Both the position numbers and the translations under genes were made by a program. This document shows, piece after piece, positions 1 through 8,917 of a stretch of DNA of 64,000 nt. Origin of the DNA: Peptoniphilus sp. GNH. GTDB lineage: Bacteria; Bacillota; Clostridia; Tissierellales; Peptoniphilaceae. The DNA lies in assembly GCA_021307325.1 (NCBI GenBank), contig CP089931.1:644979-708978 (forward strand). Reading direction: 5' to 3'. The number at the start of each line of letters is the position of its first letter. Within the stretch, counting starts at the first letter, position 1. The notes under the pieces were generated by a model, which had not been told where the DNA came from, did no database searches, and was given only the letters and a program-made list of their open reading frames with translations.

Positions 1-589
1 CCATTATGGAATTTATATAGACCAAATAATCACTTTCTCTTATTCCACCTATGCAGGGGGCCTTGCATCTTTTTATATAGTAGTTAAGGCAAGGTCTGAC
101 TTTGCCCTCTGCCTTTTCCAAATTGAGTTTGCAGTCCCTTATTGGAAAAATTTCATTGAACAAGTCTATGGATTCATTTACGCTTTCAGCCGATGGATAG
201 GGTCCATAATACTTGGCCCCGTCCTTGCTCACAGATCTAACCTTCAAGACTCTGGGAAATTTTTCATTCAAAGAAATCTTTATATAGGGATATTGCTTGT
301 CATCCCTTAATAAGATGTTATACTTGGGGTTATTTTCTTTTATCATATTGGCTTCTAAAATCAAAGATTCCAGTTCAGATGTCACAATTATATATTCAAA
401 GTCGTCAATATTTTTGACCATAGATTTAACTTTTAGTGAACTTTGCCCGTAGGAGCCAAAGTACTGCGAAACCCTCTTTTTTAAAGACTTGGCCTTGCCC
501 ACATAAATTATGTTGCCAAGTTCGTCCTTCATAATATAAACTCCCGGTTTGTCCGGGAGCTTGGAAAGTTTTTCTTTAAAATCTTTCAT
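1..589 (-). CDS. uvrC: UvrABC system protein C, N-terminal part (cut by window edge)
   Basis: Nucleotide-excision-repair endonuclease subunit that makes the 3' incision next to UvrB-bound lesions. Only about 196 N-terminal codons are present; the frame is open to base 1. I translated the reverse strand by hand: the protein begins MKDFKEKLSKLPDKPGVYIM and continues with YVGKAK, which together are the GIY-YIG nuclease signature, followed by the ISLNEKFPRV and YYGPYPSA stretches typical of UvrC, and then RPCLNYYIKRCKAPC. The ATG at 589 shares its A with the TAA stop of the upstream aminopeptidase gene (TAATG), so translation is probably coupled. The UVR motif, second nuclease domain and helix-hairpin-helix must lie outside the window. 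Confidence 0.95.
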   Translation of the reverse strand, partial: MKDFKEKLSKLPDKPGVYIMKDELGNIIYVGKAKSLKKRVSQYFGSYGQSSLKVKSMVKNIDDFEYIIVTSELESLILEANMIKENNPKYNILLRDDKQYPYIKISLNEKFPRVLKVRSVSKDGAKYYGPYPSAESVNESIDLFNEIFPIRDCKLNLEKAEGKVRPCLNYYIKRCKAPCIGGIRESDYLVYINSIM

Positions 590-2349
590 TATATAGGTCT
601 AGTGTAGTGTTCTAACCAAACTTTTATTTCTCCGTCCAAGTGTGGGCTTAGGAGTTCATAAGTTTTTTTATGATAATCATTTAAGAGCCTTCTTTCATTT
701 TCTGTAAGAAGGTCAACATCAATAGCATCAAGGTCAAATGGCAGATAGTTTAGCACTTCGAATCTCATGAATTGCCCGTTTTCATTTTCTAGGTCGTATT
801 CTATATAATAATCATTTTCCAGCCTTATGCCATGCTTGTTTTCCTTGTATATGCCCGGTTCGATTGTGACAACGCATCCAGGTAAAAGAGGAGCAAGGGC
901 GGGTCTTGGTGAAATGCCATGAGGACCTTCATGCACTCCTAATAGATAACCAACTCCATGACCCGTTCCGCATTTATAGTCTAACCCTTCTCTCCACAGT
1001 GGTTCACGAGCGATTGCATCAAGGGCGTGGCCACTTGTGCCTTCCAAAAATTTAAAGCTTGCCAAATTCAAGTGAGACTTCAATACAAGAGTGAAATCTT
1101 TTTTTTCTTCATCGCTTATATCTCCAAGAGCCAAGGTCCTTGTTATATCTGTTGTGCCGAGATAATATTGTCCTCCAGAGTCGACTAAATATAAGGACTT
1201 GGGTTCAAGTTTCCTATTTGATTTTTCGCTTGCCGAATAGTGCATCATTGCCGCATTGGAAGCATAGGCCGAGATTGTTCCAAAGGATTCTTCTATGAAC
1301 ATATCGTCTTGTGCTCTAAAATCGTGAAGGATTTCTTGAGCCGAAAATTCGTTTAGATTTTCATTCTTAATTCTTGTTTTTAAAAAGTAAAAATACTTTG
1401 TAAGAGCCACACAATCTCTCAAGTAAGCCTCTTTTAAGTTGGAGATTTCTGTGGCATTTTTTACAGATTTCAGCTTTTCTGTTGGATTTTGAGCATTTAC
1501 AACTTCACAATTTATAGAATCATAGACTTTTGAGTTTAATCTATTTGGATCTGCCATGATTCTCTTAGCTTTGAGATTTTTCAAAAAGTCGAAAATATCT
1601 TCATATCTTCTAAGTTCAATGGAATTTTCCAAAAGCTGAGTTCGAGTCTTTTCGTCGATTTTTTCTTCTGATGTGAAAAGCACAGCCCTATCATGACCTA
1701 CAAGAGCATAGGATATCAAGACCGGCGTATATAAAATGTCAAAGGCCCTTATATTAAAAAGCCAGCATATATCGGGAAGATCTCCTAGCACCAAGTAGTC
1801 GCAATTTTCTTTTTCAAGTATCTTTCTTATTTCTTTTAGCTTTTCACCTGCAGACTTGCCGGCAAATTTTTCTTCCAACAAAAATGCTTTTTCGTTAGAT
1901 AGAGCTTGCCTGTTCTCAGTCCAAATATCCTTTACTAAGTCTATATCCACAAGTTCTATTTTTTTATCTGCCAACTTTTGCTTTAAGCTTTCCAAAGAAG
2001 TCTTTGAAAAATAAAGAGCATTCAAGCCGAGCTTGCTACCATTTTTAAGATTTTCAAAAAGCCATTGATCATAAGTTGGATAACCCTTGGTTGCCATCTT
2101 CATCAGATCATAGCCCGAATTTTTAATTTGATTTGCAGCCTGAATAAAGTACCTGCCATCAGTCCACATCTTTCCTTCTTCCAAGGTTGTAACAGCTAGA
2201 CCATTTGAGCCGGTAAACCCAGTTAGAAAAGCCCTCTCTTTGTAGTAATCGGGCAAGTATTCAGAAAGATGAGGATCAGATGATGGACTCACATAGGCAT
2301 CCAGACCACACTCCTGCATCTTTTTTCTCAATTTATCTATATTTCTCAT
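589..2349 (-). CDS. pepP: M24B-family Xaa-Pro aminopeptidase
   Basis: Cytoplasmic metallo-aminopeptidase that removes N-terminal residues preceding proline; useful to a peptide-fermenting anaerobe. The 586-residue protein has two creatinase-type N-terminal domains (start SSDPHLSEYLPDYYKERAF) and a C-terminal pita-bread catalytic domain. Metal ligands are visible in VDSGGQY and TTDITRT (Asp residues), GHGVGYLLGVHEGP (His) and VVTIEPGIY plus IRLENDYY (Glu residues). The frame could open at a GTG at 2358, but the ATG at 2349 is preceded by GAGAGGTG at good spacing, so I chose it. An extended -10 (TGGTATAAT, 2369-2377) lies just upstream. Its stop codon overlaps the uvrC start by one base. Confidence 0.95.
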   Translation of the reverse strand: MRNIDKLRKKMQECGLDAYVSPSSDPHLSEYLPDYYKERAFLTGFTGSNGLAVTTLEEGKMWTDGRYFIQAANQIKNSGYDLMKMATKGYPTYDQWLFENLKNGSKLGLNALYFSKTSLESLKQKLADKKIELVDIDLVKDIWTENRQALSNEKAFLLEEKFAGKSAGEKLKEIRKILEKENCDYLVLGDLPDICWLFNIRAFDILYTPVLISYALVGHDRAVLFTSEEKIDEKTRTQLLENSIELRRYEDIFDFLKNLKAKRIMADPNRLNSKVYDSINCEVVNAQNPTEKLKSVKNATEISNLKEAYLRDCVALTKYFYFLKTRIKNENLNEFSAQEILHDFRAQDDMFIEESFGTISAYASNAAMMHYSASEKSNRKLEPKSLYLVDSGGQYYLGTTDITRTLALGDISDEEKKDFTLVLKSHLNLASFKFLEGTSGHALDAIAREPLWREGLDYKCGTGHGVGYLLGVHEGPHGISPRPALAPLLPGCVVTIEPGIYKENKHGIRLENDYYIEYDLENENGQFMRFEVLNYLPFDLDAIDVDLLTENERRLLNDYHKKTYELLSPHLDGEIKVWLEHYTRPI

Positions 2350-2368
2350 TGCTTTCACCTCTCATTTG

Positions 2369-2377
2369 ATTATACCA
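2369..2377 (-). promoter_or_regulatory. Extended -10 promoter of pepP-uvrC
   Basis: On the minus strand the sequence reads TGGTATAAT (TGnTATAAT), about 20 bases before the pepP start. No convincing -35 is present, as is usual for extended -10 promoters. It sits downstream of the spoVG terminator, so pepP-uvrC is probably a separate transcription unit. Confidence 0.5.
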
Positions 2378-2411
2378 AACTTTTTATAATTAATTACAAT
2401 CTTATAAAGGA

Positions 2412-2474
2412 GCAAATAAAAAAGACTGCCCGGTTTTAATTTGAACTTGCAAACTAAAATCCAATCAGTCTTTT
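2412..2474 (-). terminator. Rho-independent terminator after spoVG
   Basis: The outer stem AAAAGACTG/CAGTCTTTT and an inner stem formed by GGTTTTA with TAAAATCC build a long hairpin. Read on the minus strand it is followed by TTTTTTATTTG. Confidence 0.75.
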
Positions 2475-2526
2475 ATAATGCCATATCCTTGCTGTCAATT
2501 CTCAAATGTCCCGTGTAGAAGAATAT

Positions 2527-2796
2527 TTAGTTTTCCTCTTCTTTCAACATTTCTTCATATTTTTCCAAAACAGCATCTTCAATTTGTTTTCTTGTTTCAG
2601 CGTTAATTGGATGAGCGATGTCTCTGAATTCTCCACTTGGAATTCTTCTACTAGGCATAGCGATAAAATTTGCTTCGTCTCCTTCGATAATCTTTATATC
2701 GTGGATCACTATGGCATCATCAAAAGCAACAGAAACCACTGCCTTCATTTTACCCGTGTTATCCAACTTGCGAATCCTAATATCAGTAATTTTCAT
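2527..2796 (-). CDS. spoVG: SpoVG family regulator
   Basis: Small nucleic-acid-binding regulator, 89 residues, close to the usual family length. The protein opens with MKITDIRIRKLDNTGKMKA and carries the conserved stretch IAMPSRRIPSGEFRDIAHPI. In Bacillus it affects septation and sporulation; in non-spore-formers such as staphylococci it is a pleiotropic post-transcriptional regulator. No sporulation gene is seen nearby, so a housekeeping regulatory role is more likely here. The ATG is preceded by GGGAG. It is divergent from murC and ends at a strong terminator, so it appears monocistronic. Confidence 0.95.
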   Translation of the reverse strand: MKITDIRIRKLDNTGKMKAVVSVAFDDAIVIHDIKIIEGDEANFIAMPSRRIPSGEFRDIAHPINAETRKQIEDAVLEKYEEMLKEEEN

Positions 2797-2919
2797 TTAT
2801 ATCACGCTCCCTCATCTTAATTATATTATACCTTTTTTTTGCTCTAAGGTACAGATGATTTAAGTTATTATTAAAAGATTTTTATTAAATATTTCTCTAT
2901 TTATATGTCCCAAATATGA

Positions 2920-2925
2920 TATAAT
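2920..2925 (+). promoter_or_regulatory. Candidate -10 of murC
   Basis: TATAAT lies 21 bases before the murC ATG. The -35 region is poor, so the call rests mainly on the -10 and on its position just ahead of the ribosome-binding site. Confidence 0.35.
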
Positions 2926-2945
2926 CAATGTTTACAGGAGGTTGT

Positions 2946-4334
2946 ATGAAATTTTTTAAAATTGATTCACATGATTATAAACACGTCCATTTCATTGGAA
3001 TAGGCGGCATATCTATGTCTGGTCTGGCAAAGATTCTTCTAAGTTACGGATACGAGGTCAGCGGATCAGATGCTAAAGAAAGTCCTATCACAAAAAAATT
3101 GGAAGCTTTAGGAGCTAAAATTTTCTACGGACATAAAAAAGAAAACATAGAAGGTGCCGATTTAGTTGTATATACAGATGCCATATCTCTTGACAACGAG
3201 GAGTTGCTTTATGCAATCAAAAGTAAGGTTGACCTTGTAGATAGGGCAAGTTTTTTGGGACTTATTATGAAAAATTACAAGTCCTCCATAGCCGTATCAG
3301 GCACTCATGGCAAGACTTCGACCACATCCATGCTAGCAGAGATAATAAAAGATTTGGATGTAGATCCAACTATTCTTTTGGGCGGCGAATTGGATGATAT
3401 CCATGGCAATGCCAAAATAGGCAAAATGGATTTATTTTTGACAGAAGCTTGTGAGTATAAGGCAAATGTTTTAAAGTATTTTCCCACCACTGCCATCATC
3501 TTAAATATTGACGAGGACCATTTGGACTACTTTGACAATATAGACCATATAGTGAAAACTTTTGAAGGCTATGTTAAAAATTTGAGTGATGCTGACAATT
3601 TAATCATCAATGTAGATGATCCTTATGCAAGGCAAATGGAATACATCAAGACCTGCAATCTCTTTACCTTTGGCATTCATACTCAAGCCGATTTTATGGC
3701 AAAAGATATCCGCTTGGATGAAGCTGGTCATCCCAGCTATGAACTCTATATCAGGGGCAAAAATGTAGCCAGAGTTGAACTCTCTGTCTTGGGCAAGCAC
3801 AATGTTTACAATTCTCTTGCAGCCATTGCCGCAGCCTATGTAAATGGAATCGATTTGGATACTATTATTACCAACATAAAAAAATATAAGGGTGTTCATA
3901 GACGGTTAGAAAAAGTCGGCAGCTATAATGGCGCTCTAGTCATGGACGACTACGCCCACCACCCGACAGAAATCAAATCTTCTCTTAAAACTTTAAAAGA
4001 TTTTTGCAAGGGCAAACTCTACTGCGTATTTCAACCTCACACCTTCACAAGGACAAAGATGCTTTTAGAATCTTTCTGCGAATCTTTTTCTCTAGCAGAT
4101 GTAATAATAATCGCAGATATATATGCCGCCAGAGAAAAAGACTATGGCGATATCCATTCTAAAACTCTTGTCGCAGGTATTAGCCAAAAGGGGGGCAATG
4201 CCTTTTATATGGAAAGATTTGAAGATATAGTTAGATTTCTTAAAAATAATCTCCAAGCTGACGACTTAGTGTGCACTGTCGGAGCTGGAGATGTCTATAA
4301 GATAGGTCTTATGCTCTTAGATAAAAAGTTTTAG
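2946..4334 (+). CDS. murC: UDP-N-acetylmuramate-L-alanine ligase
   Basis: Cytoplasmic ATP-dependent ligase that adds the first L-alanine to UDP-MurNAc in peptidoglycan synthesis. The 462-residue protein has the N-terminal Rossmann motif HFIGIGGISMSGLA, the central ATP-binding loop SGTHGKTSTTSM, the LTEACEY and NIDEDHLDYF motifs of Mur ligases, and the C-terminal domain with DDYAHHPTEI and FQPHTFTRT. The frame opens at 2928, but AGGAGG followed by TTGT places the start at the ATG at 2946. It stands alone between spoVG (divergent) and udk (convergent). Confidence 0.97.
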   Translation: MKFFKIDSHDYKHVHFIGIGGISMSGLAKILLSYGYEVSGSDAKESPITKKLEALGAKIFYGHKKENIEGADLVVYTDAISLDNEELLYAIKSKVDLVDRASFLGLIMKNYKSSIAVSGTHGKTSTTSMLAEIIKDLDVDPTILLGGELDDIHGNAKIGKMDLFLTEACEYKANVLKYFPTTAIILNIDEDHLDYFDNIDHIVKTFEGYVKNLSDADNLIINVDDPYARQMEYIKTCNLFTFGIHTQADFMAKDIRLDEAGHPSYELYIRGKNVARVELSVLGKHNVYNSLAAIAAAYVNGIDLDTIITNIKKYKGVHRRLEKVGSYNGALVMDDYAHHPTEIKSSLKTLKDFCKGKLYCVFQPHTFTRTKMLLESFCESFSLADVIIIADIYAAREKDYGDIHSKTLVAGISQKGGNAFYMERFEDIVRFLKNNLQADDLVCTVGAGDVYKIGLMLLDKKF

Positions 4335-4387
4335 ACTAAATCTAAAATCTTCTTTTTATAATTTTGACAACAAGTTTATATGAATAC

Positions 4388-4430
4388 AAAAATCTGCCTT
4401 GGATTGCTCCTTGGCAGATTTCTTTGTTTT
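4388..4430. terminator. Bidirectional terminator between murC and udk
   Basis: AAATCTGCC pairs with GGCAGATTT, with T-rich sequence on one side and A-rich sequence on the other. It lies between two convergent genes. Confidence 0.75.
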
Positions 4431-4435
4431 AAAAT

Positions 4436-5053
4436 TTATTCGTTTATTTCAGCCAATATTTTGGAATGAATCATATCTATTGCAACTTGATTATATCCAC
4501 CTTCTGGCACTATTATGTCTGCATATCTTTTTGATGGGTCTATAAATTGCAAATGAGATGGTCTTACTGTGTTCAGATACTGCATGATCACAGAGTCAAG
4601 AGTCCTTCCCCTCTCTTTTATATCTCTTAAAATTCTTCTTATTATTCTGACATCACTATCTGTGTCTACGAAAATTTTGATATCTAAAAGTTCTCTCACT
4701 TCTTCTTCATAGAGTATCAAAATTCCTTCGACTATGATTACCTCTGCCGGCTCAATTTTTAGTTTTTCTTTTTTTCTGTTGTGAACCTCAAAGTCATACA
4801 TCGGTTTTTCAATAGTCTTTCCAGCTTTTAAGGCCTTTATATGTTCGACCAAAAGGTCATTGTCAAAGGCAAAAGGATGATCGTAATTTGTCTTTATCCT
4901 CTCCTCAAAGGGCAGAGATGATTGATCCTTGTAGTATGCATCCTGCTCTATAACAAGCACCCTATCATCTAAAAGTTCGACCAATTTGTTAGTTATTGTA
5001 GACTTGCCTGAGCCTGTTCCTCCTGCTATTCCAATTACTATGGGCTTTTTCAC
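4436..5053 (-). CDS. udk: Uridine kinase
   Basis: Phosphorylates uridine and cytidine in pyrimidine salvage. The protein has 205 residues, the usual length. The Walker A loop [12 protein letters not shown] is near the N-terminus, followed by [17 protein letters not shown] and NYDHPFAFD, which are characteristic of uridine kinases, then [10 protein letters not shown] and [14 protein letters not shown]. It is the last gene of a trmR-trhP-udk set with short spacing; Bacillus subtilis has the same order (yrrM-yrrN-yrrO-udk), which supports all three calls. Confidence 0.96.
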   Translation of the reverse strand: MKKPIVIGIAGGTGSGKSTITNKLVELLDDRVLVIEQDAYYKDQSSLPFEERIKTNYDHPFAFDNDLLVEHIKALKAGKTIEKPMYDFEVHNRKKEKLKIEPAEVIIVEGILILYEEEVRELLDIKIFVDTDSDVRIIRRILRDIKERGRTLDSVIMQYLNTVRPSHLQFIDPSKRYADIIVPEGGYNQVAIDMIHSKILAEINE

Positions 5054-5062
5054 GACTACCTC

Positions 5063-6286
5063 CTATTTTTCTCTCCTAAGCATATAACCCTCTTTAACCG
5101 GTTGCTTCATCTCAATTTTAAAAATTTGTTCAGCCTTATTAGCCATGTCGATTTTATTATCGTTTTCATCATACATTTCTTCTATTTTTTGTGTGAAATG
5201 TTTTATGCCCGGGCCAAAAACTTCGACTTCTTCCCCTGGGAAAGTCCTATTCCTAAGAGATAGGCTTGCCATTTTAGTTTCCGGATCATAAGCCTCGACT
5301 CTCGCTATATACTCATATCCTCTTATATATGAGGATGTTTCATATATCTGGGCATCTCTTATATCCTTATTATAATAAAAACCAGTTGTAAAGTCTCTAT
5401 GAGAAACTTTTTTAATCTCATCCAAATAATATGGGTCGAATTTATATCCTTTCGGGTCTTCATAAAAGGCATCAATCGCCATTCTATACGATCTTATAGT
5501 AGTCGCAAGATAATAATCCGACTTGACTCTGCCCTCAATCTTCAAAGAAGAAATGCCAGCCCTTATGAGGTCATCCACATGTTCTATCATGCAGAGGTCC
5601 TTGGAATTCATGATAAAAGTTCCTTCTTCATGCTCTTCTATGGGGAAATATTCCCCCGGTCTTTTTTCTTCGACCAAATGATACTTGTATCTGCAAGGCT
5701 GAGCGCAGTCTCCGAGATTGGCATCTCTACCAACCATATAGTTAGATAACAAACACCTACCCGAATAAGACATACACATAGCCCCATGAGCAAATGTTTC
5801 AACCTCTATCAAGTCTTTGGTTTCTTCAACAATTTCCTTTATTTCTTCGAGTGAGACTTCCCTCGCCATAACAACCCTTTTTGCTCCTTGAGCTGCCCAA
5901 AATTTCACAGCATCAGTATTGGTTATAGATGCTTGGGTCGATATGTGAATGTCAATGTTTTTTTCTGCTGCCCTTACCCTAGAAAACATACCCGGATCAG
6001 CCACTATAAGGGCATCCACTCCTATATTGTAAAGAGCTTTAATATAGTCATCGACTCCATGGGTATCCTTGTTGTGGGGAATTATATTTAAAGTCACATG
6101 GACCTTTTTGCCAAGCTTGTGGGCCAGCTTGACCCCTTCTTCAATATCAGCAAGGCTAAAGTTTTTTGATGCCTTTCTAAGCCCAAAGGCCTCTCCTCCC
6201 AGATAGACCGCATCAGCACCATACATGAGCGCTGTCTTTAATTTATTCAAATCACCTGCCGGTGCCAAAAGCTCTATTTTATTCAT
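5063..6286 (-). CDS. trhP: U32-family tRNA uridine hydroxylation protein
   Basis: Peptidase family U32 protein of 407 residues. Members in this context (YrrN/YrrO, TrhP) are needed for prephenate-dependent 5-hydroxylation of U34 in tRNA. Visible family features are LLAPAGDLNKLKTALMYGAD, the signature ETFAHGAMCMSYSGRCLLS, and the cysteines of GDCAQPCRYKY, which with the others could hold an Fe-S cluster. Only one U32 gene is present here where Bacillus has two. It overlaps the 3' end of trmR by 8 bases, and its ribosome-binding site AGGAGG lies inside trmR, so the two are probably co-translated. Confidence 0.88.
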   Translation of the reverse strand: MNKIELLAPAGDLNKLKTALMYGADAVYLGGEAFGLRKASKNFSLADIEEGVKLAHKLGKKVHVTLNIIPHNKDTHGVDDYIKALYNIGVDALIVADPGMFSRVRAAEKNIDIHISTQASITNTDAVKFWAAQGAKRVVMAREVSLEEIKEIVEETKDLIEVETFAHGAMCMSYSGRCLLSNYMVGRDANLGDCAQPCRYKYHLVEEKRPGEYFPIEEHEEGTFIMNSKDLCMIEHVDDLIRAGISSLKIEGRVKSDYYLATTIRSYRMAIDAFYEDPKGYKFDPYYLDEIKKVSHRDFTTGFYYNKDIRDAQIYETSSYIRGYEYIARVEAYDPETKMASLSLRNRTFPGEEVEVFGPGIKHFTQKIEEMYDENDNKIDMANKAEQIFKIEMKQPVKEGYMLRREK

Positions 6287-6926
6287 CTTTCCTCCTAATT
6301 AGTAATATGCCATCGCCAAGAGGCAAGAGGCTTGCATCTAAAGTTTCATCTTCAAAAATATTCTTCAAAAAACTTCTCAAGCGTCTGACAAGGGTAATTT
6401 TTCTTCTTACAAGAAGCTCATCGCTTGCAACCATGCCCTTAAAAAGCACATTGTCACAGACTATAAGCCCCTTGGCATTTAAGTGTCTTATGGCCTTGTC
6501 AAAATAAAATTGGTACTGCCCCTTTGCCGCATCAATAAATATAAAATCAAAACCTTCTGTCAGCTTATCCAATTCTAAGGCGGCATCATTTACCCTAATT
6601 TCAACTTTTTCTTCAAGACCTGCCTTCTTCACATTTGCCATGGCAAGACTAGCCATATCTTCCCTTATTTCTATACTTGTGACTTTTTTTACATAGGTCT
6701 CCTTAGCAAAATTTATCGTCGAATAACCCATAGCTGTACCCAACTCTAAAACTTTTTCTGGCTTTGTCATCCTCATAAGTAGTCTTATAAAATTTTCGCT
6801 GACCTCTTCCACGATAGGTATGTGATAAGTCTTGGCATAAGATCTCATCTCACGCTTGCAAGCTGGTTGAGCAGCAAGAAGGCTCTCCATGTAATCTATA
6901 ATATAATCTAAATTTATTTTTCCCAT
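6279..6926 (-). CDS. trmR: tRNA 5-hydroxyuridine O-methyltransferase (YrrM type)
   Basis: SAM-dependent O-methyltransferase of the type-3 family, 215 residues, matching the size of B. subtilis YrrM/TrmR, which methylates 5-hydroxyuridine at tRNA position 34. The SAM site is visible as VLELGTAMGYSTI, followed by VTSIEIRED, FIFIDAAKGQY and IVCDNVLF (metal ligands). A longer frame starts at a TTG at 6965, but the ATG at 6926 gives the family length, so I chose it; its ribosome-binding site is weak. It overlaps trhP, whose product would supply the hydroxylated substrate. Catechol methyltransferase-like activity is possible but less likely in this neighbourhood. Confidence 0.85.
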   Translation of the reverse strand: MGKINLDYIIDYMESLLAAQPACKREMRSYAKTYHIPIVEEVSENFIRLLMRMTKPEKVLELGTAMGYSTINFAKETYVKKVTSIEIREDMASLAMANVKKAGLEEKVEIRVNDAALELDKLTEGFDFIFIDAAKGQYQFYFDKAIRHLNAKGLIVCDNVLFKGMVASDELLVRRKITLVRRLRSFLKNIFEDETLDASLLPLGDGILLIRRKDE

Positions 6927-7011
6927 TTTCTTTAAAAAACAACCCCATTTATTTTTGAAATACAAGCTTTTTATAGACTTTATTTCTTTCTAGTACTCTA
7001 AAACTAGATTT

Positions 7012-7041
7012 TTAAAAAAATGAGCAACTAAAAAGTCGCTC
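7012..7041 (-). terminator. Terminator after lepB
   Basis: On the minus strand GAGCGACT pairs with AGTTGCTC around a TTTT loop and is followed by ATTTTTTT. It lies between the lepB stop and the trmR start, so it closes the lepB operon. Confidence 0.75.
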
Positions 7042-7157
7042 TTTTATTGTCTTTTTGTATTTTAATATTCTAAGCTCTTTTAGCAAAATAATATGAAAAG
7101 CCCAAGTTGATTTAAGCATAAAGCTTTCCATTTTGGACCTATTTTATTATATAGAAT

Positions 7158-7706
7158 CTACTTTTTCTTTACAAGACCTAAAACATCGTCATAAGAAACA
7201 GGCCCTATCATGCGAGAATCCGTAGAGTTTAATCTATTGTCGCCCATGAAAAAATACTCATCATCTTTTAGCCTTCTCTTATAATATCTGCCTATTATAG
7301 ACGAGTGGAGCTCTTTATACTCATCTAGACTAATCTTTGTTTTTTCGCAAAGAAACTTGTCATCATTGAAGGTCTTATCTACATAGGTTTCAGCTTGAAG
7401 AGTTCCATTTATATAAAGCTCCCCGTCTTTAATCTCAATAAAATCGCCCGGCAGACCAATAAGTCTTTTGATAAGATTCTCATCCGTATCTTTGGGCCTT
7501 ACTACTATAATCTCTCCTCTTCTTAAAGTTCTTTTCAAAAGCCTTGTATAAGCCTTATTTACTATTAGCACTTGCCCATCTTTGATGGTGGGATACATTG
7601 AAGTACCAGATACTTTTACAAAGCTAAATACATAATTTTTGATAAAGATAGATAATAGAATTGTCAATGATAAAATTATAATATTTATTATTCTTTTTCT
7701 TTTCAA
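7158..7706 (-). CDS. lepB: Signal peptidase I
   Basis: Membrane-bound type I signal peptidase that cleaves Sec signal peptides on the outer face of the membrane. One N-terminal membrane segment (IINIIILSLTILLSIFI) is followed by the catalytic serine motif SGTSMYPT, the lysine motif LIKRLIGLPGD and the box GDNRLNSTDSR. The frame could start at a TTG at 7721, but GGAGGGG sits six bases before a second TTG at 7706, which gives MKRKRIINII and 182 residues. It begins only 24 bases after the stop of the exported-protein gene upstream, so the two form an operon and this peptidase may be partly dedicated to that cargo (inference). Confidence 0.92.
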   Translation of the reverse strand: MKRKRIINIIILSLTILLSIFIKNYVFSFVKVSGTSMYPTIKDGQVLIVNKAYTRLLKRTLRRGEIIVVRPKDTDENLIKRLIGLPGDFIEIKDGELYINGTLQAETYVDKTFNDDKFLCEKTKISLDEYKELHSSIIGRYYKRRLKDDEYFFMGDNRLNSTDSRMIGPVSYDDVLGLVKKK

Positions 7707-7730
7707 AATAAGCCCCTCCAACCCAATCTT

Positions 7731-8705
7731 CTAACTCTTTATTATATCCAATATCTTTTTTATTAACCAATTTGTGGTAGAAATTCTCGCCCCTTCTTCT
7801 ATATTCTTTAGCTCGCTTCCGTGCCAAGTGTATAGGTCGGGGACTTTTTGTCCGTTTTTATTTTCGCCCCCTGTCCATTTTTTGAATGTATAGGCTCTCC
7901 AAGGGTTTGACTTTCTGCCTTTTATTGGTAGTCCTCGGACTTTTCCATCTTTCTTAGTGTGAACGCCTATTTGGAAGTCGTTGTCTTTAAAGTCTTGTGC
8001 TGGACCATCGCCAACGTTTGAATAGTCTATCATATAGAGTCTTGCCGGGAGTTTTATCTTACCCATGGGTGGTGCCTTGTAGATAGATTCGTTGGTGCCT
8101 CCGTCGTTATTTCCAAAGGATATGTCGTAGTAGAATTTTTCTCCCAAGTTTTGAAAATACTTAGACACGTCCACTCTTTTTACTTTTGGGCTTAGGATAT
8201 CAACATCAAGCTTTACCTTGCCTTGTTCCATAACGGCTCTATAGGCAGGTGCGCCTCCGAAGTTAAAGCCCGAATAGATTGTTGGTACATTATCGGCATC
8301 TACTATGATGACATCGTATTTGATATTTGGCTCCTTGAAGATGACCTCTCCTGTGGTCTTATCTACGCCTATGCCTTTTTCTCCAGCGCCTGAGCCATAA
8401 AGGTGAGGCTTATATGAGGCTCCCGCCCAGTTTAGCATGATGCCCATCCATTGCTGGTAGGTATAGGAGTTGCCGAACTTTCCGTCTTTTGTGCCGTAGA
8501 TATTCTTTCCGTTTGCACCAAGACCCATGTTGATGTCAAAGGGTCTGGTCCAGTTCTCGGGGCCGAATTTCTCGTCTGCATTGTTAATTTCAGTATTGTC
8601 ATCATCGTCTTTAAGATTGTCATTTCCCGTAGCAAAGACAAAATTGAAGGACCCTATAAGAATAACTAAGGCGAGTAATAAGCTAATTGTTCTCTTATAC
8701 TTCAT
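7731..8705 (-). CDS. Exported protein of unknown function
   Basis: I do not recognise a family. The 324-residue product starts with a clear Sec signal peptide (MKYKRT, a hydrophobic LLLALVILIGSFNFVF core, then a likely Ala cleavage region), followed by an acidic linker with DDDD and a glycine-, tyrosine- and tryptophan-rich extracellular region (FGPENWTRPFDINMGLGANG, QQWMGIMLNWAGASY). There are no cysteines in the mature part and no LPxTG or second membrane segment, so it is probably released. The frame extends upstream to a GTG at 8783, but AAAGGA before the ATG at 8705 fixes the start. It is followed closely by lepB. Confidence 0.7.
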   Translation of the reverse strand: MKYKRTISLLLALVILIGSFNFVFATGNDNLKDDDDNTEINNADEKFGPENWTRPFDINMGLGANGKNIYGTKDGKFGNSYTYQQWMGIMLNWAGASYKPHLYGSGAGEKGIGVDKTTGEVIFKEPNIKYDVIIVDADNVPTIYSGFNFGGAPAYRAVMEQGKVKLDVDILSPKVKRVDVSKYFQNLGEKFYYDISFGNNDGGTNESIYKAPPMGKIKLPARLYMIDYSNVGDGPAQDFKDNDFQIGVHTKKDGKVRGLPIKGRKSNPWRAYTFKKWTGGENKNGQKVPDLYTWHGSELKNIEEGARISTTNWLIKKILDIIKS

Positions 8706-8829
8706 AAAATCATATCCTTTCTGTATATTATTTGCTATTACTATCTCCTTATATATTAGGAAAAATTTTATTAAATTATTCACGGAAAAAATGTTTTTAA
8801 ATTTAATTTCAAATATGTTGTTCTATATA

Positions 8830-8850
8830 AAGTATAAATAAGCAATACTT
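8830..8850. promoter_or_regulatory. Inverted repeat upstream of the exported-protein gene
   Basis: AAGTAT and ATACTT form arms separated by nine bases, about 125 bases before the start at 8705. It overlaps a TATACT that could be a -10 on the minus strand. It could be an operator, but only two short arms support this. Confidence 0.25.
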
Positions 8851-8862
8851 ACTTAAAATGAA

Positions 8863-8893
8863 TAAAAAAAAGAAACCCCGTAGGGTCTCTTTC
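8863..8893 (-). terminator. Terminator after the stalk-domain gene
   Basis: On the minus strand GAGACCC-TAC-GGGGTTTC (one G-T pair) is followed by TTTTTTTT. It lies 25 bases after the stop codon at 8918. Confidence 0.75.
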
Positions 8894-8917
8894 AAATAAT
8901 ATATAAAAAGAAAGGAA

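Noticed and set aside
2527-2796. spoVG as evidence of sporulation
   Set aside because: spoVG is found in many non-spore-formers and no other sporulation-specific gene occurs in the window.
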